The position numbers and the translations under genes are program-made. A stretch of 64,000 nt of DNA from JBQTII01 sp052387905 (GTDB lineage Bacteria > Actinomycetota > Actinomycetes > Sporichthyales > Sporichthyaceae). The stretch spans positions 248,001 to 312,000 of the forward strand of contig JBQTIR010000005.1 in the NCBI GenBank assembly GCA_052387905.1, given 5' to 3'. The notes under the pieces were generated by a model that worked only from the letters and a program-made list of their open reading frames with translations, was not told the origin of the DNA and ran no database searches. This document shows positions 35,745-44,746 of this stretch, in pieces (the stretch's first letter is position 1; each line of letters opens with the position of its first letter).

Positions 35745-38700
35745 CTAATGGTGCTCGGCGACGGTGCCGGCGTCGGCCACCGCGATGAGCCCGTTGACCA
35801 TCCGCAGCTGGTCCGGGCTGTGCACCGGGGCGTCGAGCAGGGCAGGTGAGCCGACGACGATCGCCAGCGCCTTCGCGCGGGAGATGGCGACGTTGAGGCG
35901 GTGGGTGTCGTAGAGGAAGTCGATCCCGCGGGGCGCGTCGGCCGCCGAGGAGGAGGCGAGGGAGTAGATGACGACCGGCGCTTCCTGACCCTGGAACTTG
36001 TCGACGGTTCCGATGCGGGCGCCGGCCGGTAACGCCTGGCGGAGCCGGGACACGTGGGCGTTGTAGGGCGCGACGATCAGGACGTCCTCGACGGTGAGCG
36101 GACGGCGGACGCCGTCGCAGTCGGTCCAGGTCCCCGCGGTGAGCTCGCCCATGATCTGCGCGACGCGCGCCACTTCCTGCGGCGAGGTGGATTCGCACGC
36201 GCTGTGCGTGACCGGGACCCAGCGCACCCCGGCGCCGGACCACGGCCCGGCGTTCAGGAGTTGGCGTTCGCGGCCCGGGGCGGCCTGCAGGCGCCCTTCG
36301 TACATCAGCGAGGAGACGACCGCGGTCAGGTCGGGGTGCATCCGGTAGGTGAGGTCGAGGAAGACCCCGCGCTCGGGCGGGATGGTCGGCGCCCCGTCGA
36401 GCAGGTGGTCCAGGGCGGACACGCCGGCGCCGTCAGGGTGCTGGGCCTGCGTGGGTTGCATGAGCTGCTGGGGGTCGCCGAGCAGGACGAGGCCGGCTGC
36501 GGCGCGGGAGACGGCGACGGCGTTGGCGAGGGAGAACTGTCCGGCTTCGTCGATGACGAGAACGTCGACGCAGGCTTCGAGGTCTGGCCGGGACCAGAGC
36601 CACTGCGTGCCGCCGACGAGGCGGTGGGTGCCGTCGGTGAGGGCCGCCACGACGTCGTCGTTGCTCGCGGCGTGCTCGATCAGGCCGGTCGGGCCGGCGC
36701 TGGGGCAGCGGTGCAGCGCCGCCCGGTTCACCGCGCGCAACAGGTTCGCGATGACGGCGTGGGACTGCGCGCTCACCCCGACGCGCAGACCGTCGTCGAG
36801 CATCGCCCGAATCAGCGCGGCGCCGACCGTGGTCTTGCCCGAGCCGGGTGGACCTTGCACCGCCAGGACGGCGCCGCGCACCGCTCGGCCGACGCGGATC
36901 ACGGCCTCGTGCGTCCGCTCGCCAGGCACGGGCGCCAACCCGGCCGGAACGACGCGGTCCAGCAGGGCGCGGCCCAAAGGCTGCTCGCCGCCGAGGATCT
37001 CGCGGGCGGTGCGGGCGATCGACTCCCTCATTGCTTTGGCGTCCAGGGGCGGTTCGGGACCTAGACCGCGGGGGCGCGGCGGCTCCTTGCCGTTGCCGAC
37101 CTTGAGGTCCAGCCAACCCGCCTCCGGGTCGAGGGCCGCGATCTCGCCGACGGATTTGTGGGTGTCGACGTCGAAGCCCTTGCCCGAGACCTTGGTGTCC
37201 TGCGGCGGGAAGGGGTAGCGCCAGATCGTCGAGCGCGCCGGCTTGGGCAACGGGCCCAGCGAGATCGGTGCGCCGAGCCCGCCGATGCAGGCGCCATCGG
37301 CGATCAGGTCGTCGTCGGAGAGGTCGCCGGCGCGGAAGTGGTCCCACCAGCCGGGTTTGTCCTCACGGCGGTGCCATCCGATGAGGCCGGCGAGCAATGG
37401 ATGGCCCGCGGCGCGCAGCTCGTCGGCGAGGGCGAGCTCGGCGGCCGCGGATTCGCGCAGCGCCTGCGTCGGCGCACCGTCGGTGTGCACGGGGCGCGGT
37501 TGTGGGCCGTGGGCGGCTTCGAGCTCGGCCCGGCGCTGTTCCAACCAGGCGTGCAGGTCGTGGGTCGACTCGACGTCCTCGCGGTTGTACTCGGCGATGT
37601 CGTCGAGGATCTGCTGCCCGCCCTCGACCGTCCACCGCTCGTACTCGATCACCGAAGACATCGCGTTCGCGACGCCGTCGCCCGCGGCGCCGTGACGTTT
37701 GGCGGAGTCCCAGTAGAAGTCTTCCAGCTTCTTGATCGAGTAGCTCTCCTTGCTGATCCGCAGGCCTTGGCGCACGACGGCGTAGAGATCAACGAGGCGT
37801 TCCCCGCGCAGCAGCAGGTCGAAGTCCACCTCGCCCACTCCGTGACGCTGCGTCAGACGCGCGAGGGCGGTCCGCTCGTACGGGGCGTAGTGGTAGATGT
37901 GCGCGCCGGGGTCGGCCGTGACCCGGGCGACGAGGTGCGCGAGCAGGTCAGCGGTGAGGGCGCGTTCCTGCTCGCGGTTGTGCGCCCAGAACGTGGTGAA
38001 CGCACCTGTGCGGTCCCAGATCCCGGCGAGGTACTCCCGGCCGTCGCCGCCCTCGGCGTAGGGGTCGCCCTCGAAGTCGAGGTAGACATCGCCCGGGCTC
38101 GGCTGCGGCAGGCGCAGCAGGCCCTGGCCCGGGGCGGGGGTGAGGAGTTCGTAGTGCGGTGACTTCGTGGTGCGCTCGGCCAGCTGCAACCTCGCCTGCG
38201 CGTGCAGCCGGGCGCGGCTGCTCGCCCCGATCGTGGTCGGCAACTCGGCCGGATCCACCGCGGCGAGGGCCGCGACGGTGGCGATCCCGGCCGCCTCCAG
38301 GGCGCGGCGGTGATCGCCGCGCATGAACGCCACCAGCGAGAGGTGATCGGTGCGGCGCCATCCGCTCTCGCACCGCTGCGCCCAGCGGCACTGCGCGCAG
38401 TGCGCCGTCGGCTCGGCCACCGTCGCCGTCGCCGCGGCGATCGCGGCCCGCAGCCGGCGCCCGGCCCGGGCCGCGTAGGCGGCGACGTCGGTGTAGAGGT
38501 AGCGATGCTGGGCGTAATCGCCGGTGACGACGGTGAGCCAGGTCGGTGGCCGTCCCTGCAGACGCTGCAGGTGCGTGCCGTACTCGGCCATCTGCACCAG
38601 CGCCGCGACCTTCATCCGCCGCGCGAGCTTGGTGTCGGCGACGTCGTAGGAGAACTCGCCCAGCGCGCTGGGTTCGGCGACCCGGAGCAGGAAATCCGCG

Positions 38701-39029
38701 TGCCCGCGCCGGTCGGCGTCGAGGAAGGTGCCCTGGTAGATCACCGGCGCCCCGGCCTGCATCGCCGCGACGGTCTGGGCGGCCTGCACGCTGACCGAGG
38801 CGGCGGTGTCGATCTCGACGACGTCGAGGGTGCTGCGCAGCTCGGCGAGGTAGGCCGCCTCGTGCTCGAGGCCGAGCCGGAAGATGATCTCCAGGGCCTC
38901 GTCGCTCTGCTCGGGCGCCGCGAGCTCACCGCGGGCGGCGTGCAGGTCCAGGGTCGTGAGGTGGGCGCAGGCCAGGTGCTTGGTCAGGTCGGTCGGGCTG
39001 AGGACAAGGCCGGCCGGGGTGAGCTGCAT
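35745..39029 (-). CDS. TM0106-type RecB-like nuclease fused to an exonuclease-like domain and SF1 helicase
   Basis: 1094 residues. The N-terminal RecB/Cas4-like nuclease has Cys in LACAHL and a C-terminal Cys triplet in CAQCRWAQRC (about 212-221), a possible Fe-S cluster, with GEFSYDVADTKLA as the catalytic strand. An RNase-H-fold exonuclease segment follows (VYLDFEGDP near 313; YNREDVESTHDL later). The C-terminal SF1 helicase has Walker A GPPGSGKTT (about 722), motif II VLVIDEAGQ (about 822), and GTVDKFQGQE / LNVAISRAK. The family is known; its partner and role are not well defined, though RecB-helicase fusions are common in DNA repair and defence. Confidence 0.92.
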   Translation of the reverse strand: MQLTPAGLVLSPTDLTKHLACAHLTTLDLHAARGELAAPEQSDEALEIIFRLGLEHEAAYLAELRSTLDVVEIDTAASVSVQAAQTVAAMQAGAPVIYQGTFLDADRRGHADFLLRVAEPSALGEFSYDVADTKLARRMKVAALVQMAEYGTHLQRLQGRPPTWLTVVTGDYAQHRYLYTDVAAYAARAGRRLRAAIAAATATVAEPTAHCAQCRWAQRCESGWRRTDHLSLVAFMRGDHRRALEAAGIATVAALAAVDPAELPTTIGASSRARLHAQARLQLAERTTKSPHYELLTPAPGQGLLRLPQPSPGDVYLDFEGDPYAEGGDGREYLAGIWDRTGAFTTFWAHNREQERALTADLLAHLVARVTADPGAHIYHYAPYERTALARLTQRHGVGEVDFDLLLRGERLVDLYAVVRQGLRISKESYSIKKLEDFYWDSAKRHGAAGDGVANAMSSVIEYERWTVEGGQQILDDIAEYNREDVESTHDLHAWLEQRRAELEAAHGPQPRPVHTDGAPTQALRESAAAELALADELRAAGHPLLAGLIGWHRREDKPGWWDHFRAGDLSDDDLIADGACIGGLGAPISLGPLPKPARSTIWRYPFPPQDTKVSGKGFDVDTHKSVGEIAALDPEAGWLDLKVGNGKEPPRPRGLGPEPPLDAKAMRESIARTAREILGGEQPLGRALLDRVVPAGLAPVPGERTHEAVIRVGRAVRGAVLAVQGPPGSGKTTVGAALIRAMLDDGLRVGVSAQSHAVIANLLRAVNRAALHRCPSAGPTGLIEHAASNDDVVAALTDGTHRLVGGTQWLWSRPDLEACVDVLVIDEAGQFSLANAVAVSRAAAGLVLLGDPQQLMQPTQAQHPDGAGVSALDHLLDGAPTIPPERGVFLDLTYRMHPDLTAVVSSLMYEGRLQAAPGRERQLLNAGPWSGAGVRWVPVTHSACESTSPQEVARVAQIMGELTAGTWTDCDGVRRPLTVEDVLIVAPYNAHVSRLRQALPAGARIGTVDKFQGQEAPVVIYSLASSSAADAPRGIDFLYDTHRLNVAISRAKALAIVVGSPALLDAPVHSPDQLRMVNGLIAVADAGTVAEHH

Positions 39030-39083
39030 GAGCTCACCCTGCCAGCTGGGTCATCCATCACGCGGTTCGCCGGGCTGCGCTGA

Positions 39084-39369
39084 GTACGGCGTCGCCCTGG
39101 CCGAGCATCGCGATCCGCCGCAAGGCGCCTTACTCCGCCGCTGGCTCGATGTCAGCGTGATGGCGGTGTTCGAGCGCCGAATCCTCGACCTCGACGCTGC
39201 GGCCGCCCGGCGGGCCGCCCGCTTCCACGTCTCCGACCCGGCCCCGTTCCGCGACGCCCTCATCGCCGCGACCGCCCTCGAGCAGGGGCTGGCGGTGGTG
39301 ACGCGCAATCAGAAGGATTTCACCCGCTTTCCCGGGCTGCGGGTTCTGGACCCCTGGGCTGGTGGGTGA
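39084..39369 (+). pseudogene. VapC/FitB-type PIN toxin remnant (N-terminus missing)
   Basis: The frame opens in GVALAEHRDPPQGALLRRW and continues with FERRILDLDAAAARRA, DPAPFRDALIAATA and GLAVVTRNQKDFTRF, ending in GLRVLDPW, which is the C-terminal two-thirds of a FitB/VapC PIN domain. The DALIAATAL and VTRNxxDF acidic residues are present, but the N-terminal LLDTNVxSE strand is absent: the preceding bases belong to the nuclease-gene start region. It has no own start or antitoxin here, so it is probably a relic. Confidence 0.65.
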
Positions 39370-39391
39370 GCGCTTTCCCTGGCCGTACCCG

Positions 39392-39634
39392 TCACGCCAC
39401 GGAGAGTTCGTCCGGCCGGTAGGACGTCGTGATCGGTTCCTCGACGTCGGTGAAGTGGACGGCGACCTGAACGCGACCGTTGCGATGGCCCAACACCGTG
39501 GCGTTGTGCATGCTCGCGCCCAGCTGGACGCGCACGGTGGTTCCTACGGCGAACTGCTTCGCGGAGGAGGCGGCTCGACTCCCCCTCGACCGCACAGGAG
39601 ACGGCGCGCCCGAACGCTGCGAAGCTGCGGTCAC
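39392..39634 (-). CDS. Small SH3/barrel-like partner protein of HEPN gene
   Basis: 80 residues from GTG 39634, whose start overlaps the HEPN stop (GTGA). An Arg/Ser-rich N-terminus is followed by about 50 residues with alternating strands (AVGTTVRVQLGASMHNATVLG, GRVQVAVHFTDVEEPITTSY), like a small barrel. No homologue is recognised. Coupled translation suggests it acts with the HEPN protein. Confidence 0.55.
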   Translation of the reverse strand: MTAASQRSGAPSPVRSRGSRAASSAKQFAVGTTVRVQLGASMHNATVLGHRNGRVQVAVHFTDVEEPITTSYRPDELSVA

Positions 39635-40236
39635 GGTATCCCTCCTCGGCTGGCCGGGCTGTTCGCCAATTCCTTCAAGTATGCGCCCACGGTTTCGTCG
39701 AGGCCAGCAGCGATCGCGCTCAGAGTTCGCCGCCAGGCCCGGAATGTACTGATCGTCAGGGGCCGCTGGGCCTGGCACTCGGCGAGCCTGGACCGATCGT
39801 CATGGGCGATGGCATTGCGGGCCTTGTTGAGGCGCTCCAGGGTCTCGACCCACTCGCCGTAACTGCCGGGATTCCGGGCGGCAAGCTCGTCCGCCAGACG
39901 AATGCCCAGCCGGGTGAAGTCATGGCAGACGTTGCCCCAACCGGCGTTGCCGGTATCGAGCCGGCGCTTGTCCTCCAGCAAAGAGCGCATCAGGGATGCC
40001 ATCGCGGGATCCCCGCCCAGCCGCGTCGTCACAATGGTCTCGATCGAGCTGTCGTGAAGGTCGCGGCAGAACCCTTGGAACTCCGTCGCCAGACGCACAA
40101 TGAGCGCGTGATTGATCTCCGTGGTCAACCACTTCCTGCCGGGCCCCACACCCGCCACGGCGCGGTGGGCATTGGCCAGGTTGTCCAGCCGCAGCGCCCG
40201 CGTTGAACGCCAGTCGGTCAGGGCCCGCGAGGTCAT
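39631..40236 (-). CDS. HEPN-domain protein
   Basis: 201 residues, helical. The HEPN signature R-N-x3-H is at Arg140-Asn141-Ala-Ile-Ala-His145 (KARNAIAHDD), after a long helical region with the expected FQGFCRDLHDSSIE. HEPN domains are RNases, often toxic, in toxin-antitoxin and defence systems, usually paired with a nucleotidyltransferase; here the downstream partner is a small barrel-like protein instead. ATG 40236 gives MTSRALTDW; the open frame runs far upstream but as an antisense shadow of the TerD-AIM24 gene. Confidence 0.72.
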   Translation of the reverse strand: MTSRALTDWRSTRALRLDNLANAHRAVAGVGPGRKWLTTEINHALIVRLATEFQGFCRDLHDSSIETIVTTRLGGDPAMASLMRSLLEDKRRLDTGNAGWGNVCHDFTRLGIRLADELAARNPGSYGEWVETLERLNKARNAIAHDDRSRLAECQAQRPLTISTFRAWRRTLSAIAAGLDETVGAYLKELANSPASRGGIP

Positions 40237-40497
40237 GGTGGGGACGCTAAGACACAGCCCCGACAGTTCGTTGTCCTCGCCGGCGGGCAGTCGCTCGGTC
40301 AGCGGATCGCCTCGACGAGACCGGACGCGCCCTCCACCATCTCGCCGTACCACTGCAACATGTCGATGCCGTGTCCGGGAGGCAACGCGGCGCCGAGCGC
40401 ATGAGTCGCCGCGAGATCCGTCGAGGTGGGGTCGCTTCCGTCCTCGAGCTCGCTGCGGTGCGGGCATGGATTTCTGCCCGCGGATGTTGAGCCGGCC

Positions 40498-40890
40498 ATG
40501 ACAAGCGCGGCGGATCTGGAACGCAACAAGGAGAACGTGCAGGCGTTCTACGACCTCATGTTCAACGAGTGCCGCCCGGCCGAGGCGATCGAGCGGTACG
40601 CGGGCGCCACCTACATCCAGCACAACCCGCAGGTGGGTGATGGCAAGCAGGCGTTCATCGACTACTTCGAGCGGATGGCCGTGCAGTATCCCGGCAAGCG
40701 GGTCGAGTTCGTCCGGGTGATCGCCGAGGGCGATCTCGTCGTGCTGCATTGCCGGCAGAGCTGGCCCGGTGACCAGGACTACGCCGGCATCGACATCTTC
40801 CGGCTCGACCCGGCGGGCAAGGTCGTGGAGCACTGGGACGTGTTGCAGGTGGTGCCGGCCGAATCTGCCCACGGCAACGGGATGTTCTGA
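40498..40890 (+). CDS. NTF2-like (SnoaL-like) protein
   Basis: 130 residues of the NTF2/SnoaL cone fold: helix NKENVQAFYDLMF, AIERYAGATYIQHNPQVGDGKQAFIDYF, then strands VIAEGDLVVLHCRQSW, DIFRLDPAGKVVEHWDVLQ. Members include polyketide cyclases, limonene-epoxide hydrolases and non-enzymatic binding proteins; the His in YIQHNP is a conserved motif of one uncharacterised group. ATG 40498 was chosen because it starts the first helix. Confidence 0.88.
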   Translation: MTSAADLERNKENVQAFYDLMFNECRPAEAIERYAGATYIQHNPQVGDGKQAFIDYFERMAVQYPGKRVEFVRVIAEGDLVVLHCRQSWPGDQDYAGIDIFRLDPAGKVVEHWDVLQVVPAESAHGNGMF

Positions 40891-40938
40891 CCCGCGGGTA
40901 CCCTCGGGCCGACGCGGAATCGAGTGCGGAGGACGTGG

Positions 40939-42276
40939 ATGACCCTGCTGGCCAAGGGCGCCAACACCGCAATCGGTGTCCCGCGCCTGCGGGCCGTCCT
41001 CGGTTGGAACTCCGGCGCCGGGGTCCCCGAGGTCGACGCCTCGGCGCTGCTGGTCACCGAGTCGGGCAAGGTCCGCACCGACGAGGACTTCGTCTTCTAC
41101 AACCAGCCGGTGCACCCCTCGGGCGCGGTGCGGCACGTGGGCAAGTCCGTCGCTGCGGAAGGCTTCGCGACGGACACGGTGAGCATCGACCTGACCGCCC
41201 TGGCGCCGGAGATCACCACGGTCGCACTGGCCGCGTCGGCCGATGGTGGGTCTTTCGGTGCGGTGCCCGGTCTGCATCTGACGCTCGTCGATGCGGACTC
41301 CGGTGCCGAACTTGCTCGCTTCACCGATGTCAGCGCCTCCAGCGAAACCGCCTTCGTGCTCGGGGAGTTGTACCTGCGCGCAGGGGCCTGGAAGTTCCGC
41401 GCGGTCGGGCAGGGCTGGGCCTCGGGCCTGGAAGGGCTCGCCACCGATTTCGGGATCGCCGTCGACGAACCCGACCCGGCCGTGGTGCCGCCGCCGCCAC
41501 CGCTGCCGCCGCCGCCACCGCCGCCGCAGGTGGCCCCAGCGGCTCCTTCGCCGGTGAGCGACGGCGCGAACTTCCCCGGGCGCGATGACAGTGTGAGGGT
41601 GGGCGGTATGCGCAGCAGCCTGTTCAGCGGCAACGTCGAGGTCCAGGGCGGCGAGCGCATGTCGCTGCAGAACCCGCGCCTGCTCAAGGTCGTGCTCGAC
41701 GGCGAATTGTTCGCCCGCCAGGGCGCGATGGTCGCCTATCAAGGGGCGATGGAGTTTGCGTTCCAGGGCGCGGGCGGGGTCAAGAAACTGATCAAGAAGG
41801 TGATGACCGGCGAGGGCGTCCCGCTGATGCGGTGCACCGGGCGCGGTGACCTGTTCCTGGCCCGCAACGCCCACGAATTGCACCTGGTGGATCTGGAAGG
41901 TGATTCGCTGACGGTCAACGGTGAGAACGTGCTGGCGTTCGAGCCCGGGCTGACCTGGGACATCCGCCGGGTCGAAGGCGCCTCGATGTTGTCCGGCGGC
42001 GTGTTCAACATGGTCTTCACCGGCACCGGCCGGATCGCTCTGTCGGCGTGCGGGACGCCGGTCGTGCTCGACGCGACGCAAGCGCCGACGTACGCGGACC
42101 TGCAGTCGGCAATCGCCTGGTCCTCCTCGTTGCGCACCCGCCTGGTGCGCACCGCTGGTGCGAGTGCGTTGATCGGACGCGGGTCCGGGGAGGCATTCCA
42201 GCTCGCGTTCGAGGGGCAGGGCTTCGTCATCGTGCAGGCCTCGGAGGGCGAGTTCGTCCCGCACCACACGCACTAG
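40939..42276 (+). CDS. TerD domain - AIM24 domain fusion protein
   Basis: 445 residues with GCGGAGGA before ATG 40939. Residues about 1-170 are a TerD-type domain (LAKGANTAIG, DASALLVTESGKVR, DFVFYNQPVHPSGAVRH, Ca-binding-like ADGGSFGAVPGLHL, ASSETAFVLGELYLRAGAWKFRAVGQGW). A poly-Pro linker (about 180-200) leads to an AIM24-like domain (about 215-445; MVAYQGAMEFAFQG, GDLFLARNAHELHLV, NVLAFEPGL). TerD proteins serve in stress and tellurite-type clusters, and AIM24 is a conserved double-stranded beta-helix protein of uncertain role. Fusion implies a joint function. Confidence 0.88.
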   Translation: MTLLAKGANTAIGVPRLRAVLGWNSGAGVPEVDASALLVTESGKVRTDEDFVFYNQPVHPSGAVRHVGKSVAAEGFATDTVSIDLTALAPEITTVALAASADGGSFGAVPGLHLTLVDADSGAELARFTDVSASSETAFVLGELYLRAGAWKFRAVGQGWASGLEGLATDFGIAVDEPDPAVVPPPPPLPPPPPPPQVAPAAPSPVSDGANFPGRDDSVRVGGMRSSLFSGNVEVQGGERMSLQNPRLLKVVLDGELFARQGAMVAYQGAMEFAFQGAGGVKKLIKKVMTGEGVPLMRCTGRGDLFLARNAHELHLVDLEGDSLTVNGENVLAFEPGLTWDIRRVEGASMLSGGVFNMVFTGTGRIALSACGTPVVLDATQAPTYADLQSAIAWSSSLRTRLVRTAGASALIGRGSGEAFQLAFEGQGFVIVQASEGEFVPHHTH

Positions 42277-42393
42277 GGCCCGATCCGCGGCTCTCGTCCC
42301 GGTCGGGCAGAGCCGGCGCGTGCGGAAGTCCGCGACCCGCCGCACGTGCCGGCAGGTCGCGGACCTCGGAGCGTCAGTGCTCAGCCGCGCCGA

Positions 42394-44436
42394 TCAGATG
42401 CTGTCCTCCCGCCGGCGGCCCGCGGCCACCGCCAGGCCGGCAAGGACCAACGCCAGGCCGGCGACCCCGAAGGGCAACGGGTCGACACCGCCGCCGGTGT
42501 TCGGCAGCCCGCCGGAGTTCGACTGTCCGCCGGACCGGCCGTCCACTGCGGCGATCCGGAATGTGACGGGCGCCGAGGTGCCCGACCTGCGCCCATCGAG
42601 CGTCTGGCGAGCAGTGATGGTGTGCGAGCCGATGCTCAGCGGTGTGCGCGGTGTGCACCGGAAGGTGCGGTCGCTGCGCACGATCGCGGTGCAGATGACC
42701 GTGGAGCCCTCGCGAATGGTCACCTTGGCGCTGGGGGTCCCGGTGCCGGTGATCGGCGGGGTGCGGTCCTCGGTCTCGTCGCCGTTGTCCGGGTTGGTGA
42801 TGACCGGCGTCGCGAGGCCGTCCGTCTCACCGGCCGGGATGTAGGTGTAGGTCAGCGGGGCCGTGGTTCCCGCGGGCGTGGTGACGGTGACATCCACCGG
42901 TCCGGCGGCGTGGGCCGGCGCGGTGTAGACGAGCTGGGTCCCGTTGCCGTTGATGGCGTCCGGGGTGATCGGCGGGCCGCCGTCGACCGAGACCGTCGAG
43001 CCCGGCTCGAAGCCGGTGCCGGTGATCGTGACGACCGTGCCGCCGGCCACCGGGCCGCGGTCCGGGTCGATGTCGGTCGCGACCGGCGCCGCGACGCCTT
43101 GCGGCCCGAAGTTCGATCCGACGGAGGCGGATGCGAGATTCACCACGGCCGTGGAGTTGAGCAGGTCGATCCGCAGGGCGGTCACGGTGAACTCGTCCAC
43201 GATGCCCGAGCCGGCCGGCTTGACGGTGTTCGGCGGCTCGTCCTGGACGTTGACCGTCAGCTCCAGCACGCCGGGCAGCAGGTTGAGGATGCCGTCGTCG
43301 ATCTGCCCGGTGCTCGCGCCGGCCGGGGTGAGGTCGAGGGCATCGGCGACGGTGTCGATGAGATCTGCGGCCCCGACCAGCGGGACCGGCGGCAGCATTA
43401 CGCCCGGCAGGACCCCGGGGATCGCCACGGTGGCCGTGACGTTCCGCAGCGCATCCTCGACGTCGACCTGCAGTCGCGCCAGCGCGTTCTCGACCAGCTC
43501 CTCGACGTCGCCCAGCGCGGCCGCGATGGCGGTGAGCAGGGGAGTGTTCGGGGGCTGGTTGTTCAGGCTGGCACCGAGGTCGATGGTGATGACGCCGTTG
43601 GTCAGGTTGACCGTGAGCAGGCCGTTGCCGAGCACACCGTCCCCGCCGACGATGTCGTCGAGCAGATCCTGGATGACCGGGAGCGCGCTGATGTCGACGA
43701 TGCTGCCCACCGGAGACAGGTCTCCCAGGGCGGCCAGGTCCGTGCCGAGTGCGTCGATGTCGGCCTGCTGACCGAGCAACGGGGCCAGCAGGCCGGACAG
43801 GACGGTGCTGTCGAGACGAAGTTCGAGGTCGGCGATCTGGTAGCTGCTGTCCTGGTTGCCGTGCGCGCCGGAAGCCTGGGTGGCCACGGCGGACAGGGCG
43901 CCGACGCTGAGGTCGAGGTCGTCCAGGACACCGGTGTCCGGCAGCAGAGTGTTGAGGTCGAGGGTGGCGTTGGCCGGGAACTGGGAGGTGCCGCCGGTGT
44001 CGATGGCGCCGTCGTTGTTCACGGCCCCCGACGCGCCGAGTGAGCTGCCGCTGGGGCGGGCGATGGCGATCTGATTCACCGCGCCGAGGTCCAGGATGCC
44101 GTTCTCGCCGAGCAGGTCGATTGTCCCGAGCGGTACCCGCACGGAATTGATCACGGTGGCGTCGATCCCCTGGCGAATGGTGATCGTGGGCTCGCCGTCG
44201 TTGTGTGCACGCGCTGGTGCAAGCGTCGCGACGTCGTCGAGGTTGGGGTTTCCGGAGCCGTCGAGGAAGCGGCCCTCCGCCTGGGAGTTGGGCGTGGCAT
44301 CTGCCGCGGCGGAGCCGGCGGCGAGCACCAGACCGGCAGCGCCGAGAGAGCCGGTGACTGCCATGGCCACCACGCGGGTGCCGCGCATGGACGCGGTGCG
44401 GCGACGGTGGTGGGTGGGACGCGGGCTGACCGGCAT
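42394..44436 (-). CDS. Sortase-anchored surface protein (choice-of-anchor-G-like, IPT/TIG)
   Basis: 680 residues from ATG 44436, preceded by GAGGAG. A twin-Arg-rich N-region and signal peptide (ending near GSAAADA) precede a domain like the 'choice-of-anchor G' family (AEGRFLDGSGNPNLDDVATL, VNQIAIARPSG). Residues about 450-530 form an IPT/TIG domain (PDRGPVAGGTVVTITGTGFEPG). Then an Ig-like block precedes the C-terminal sorting signal LPNTGG, hydrophobic helix and RRRE tail. It should be covalently linked to the cell wall by sortase; no sortase gene is in the window. Confidence 0.85.
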   Translation of the reverse strand: MPVSPRPTHHRRRTASMRGTRVVAMAVTGSLGAAGLVLAAGSAAADATPNSQAEGRFLDGSGNPNLDDVATLAPARAHNDGEPTITIRQGIDATVINSVRVPLGTIDLLGENGILDLGAVNQIAIARPSGSSLGASGAVNNDGAIDTGGTSQFPANATLDLNTLLPDTGVLDDLDLSVGALSAVATQASGAHGNQDSSYQIADLELRLDSTVLSGLLAPLLGQQADIDALGTDLAALGDLSPVGSIVDISALPVIQDLLDDIVGGDGVLGNGLLTVNLTNGVITIDLGASLNNQPPNTPLLTAIAAALGDVEELVENALARLQVDVEDALRNVTATVAIPGVLPGVMLPPVPLVGAADLIDTVADALDLTPAGASTGQIDDGILNLLPGVLELTVNVQDEPPNTVKPAGSGIVDEFTVTALRIDLLNSTAVVNLASASVGSNFGPQGVAAPVATDIDPDRGPVAGGTVVTITGTGFEPGSTVSVDGGPPITPDAINGNGTQLVYTAPAHAAGPVDVTVTTPAGTTAPLTYTYIPAGETDGLATPVITNPDNGDETEDRTPPITGTGTPSAKVTIREGSTVICTAIVRSDRTFRCTPRTPLSIGSHTITARQTLDGRRSGTSAPVTFRIAAVDGRSGGQSNSGGLPNTGGGVDPLPFGVAGLALVLAGLAVAAGRRREDSI

Positions 44437-44746
44437 GGCGTACTCCTCGGGTCGGTCGTGCGACGGGGCAGCGGGAGGGCTGCGGGGCCCGTGAAGTGCA
44501 GTGATTACGGCGTCGGGTGTCACGTACTCATCGACATCGGGTCAGTGCCGATAAATGGGGCAATCGGCCTGCAGAACTCACCTGTTCGGGCCGGTTTGAA
44601 AGAAAGGATCAAGAAATTCGAGCGCATTTCTCTTGATCCAATTACTGCGTTGCGCCGGGTCTGTATTGCCGGTGGAAATTCACCGGCACATCGCGACGGG
44701 AGCTCCTCGGCGTGGTGTCAGCCGGGGGTGTTTGCGATGCTGAGCC
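44437..44746. promoter_or_regulatory. Divergent, relatively AT-rich intergenic region with two hairpins
   Basis: 310 nt between divergent genes, clearly less GC-rich than the rest. GGATCAAGAAAT (44606 on) and ATTTCTCTTGATCC (ends 44639) form an imperfect inverted repeat. GCCGGTG (44668-44674) and CACCGGC (44681-44687) form a perfect 7-bp stem with loop GAAATT. They could be operators or RNA hairpins in the leader of either gene. I recognise no known riboswitch. Confidence 0.35.

Noticed and set aside
34861..36243. 460-codon minus-strand frame across the cyclase and the small acidic gene
   Set aside because: No motif, Arg/Pro-rich; sense genes are supported by motifs.
39631..42345. 904-codon open frame containing the HEPN protein
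   Set aside because: Only the last 201 codons look like protein. The rest is antisense to the TerD-AIM24 and NTF2-like genes.
42346..44043. 565-codon frame antisense to the surface protein
   Set aside because: Arg/Gly/Asp-rich low-complexity shadow; the opposite strand has signal peptide, TIG domain and LPNTG.
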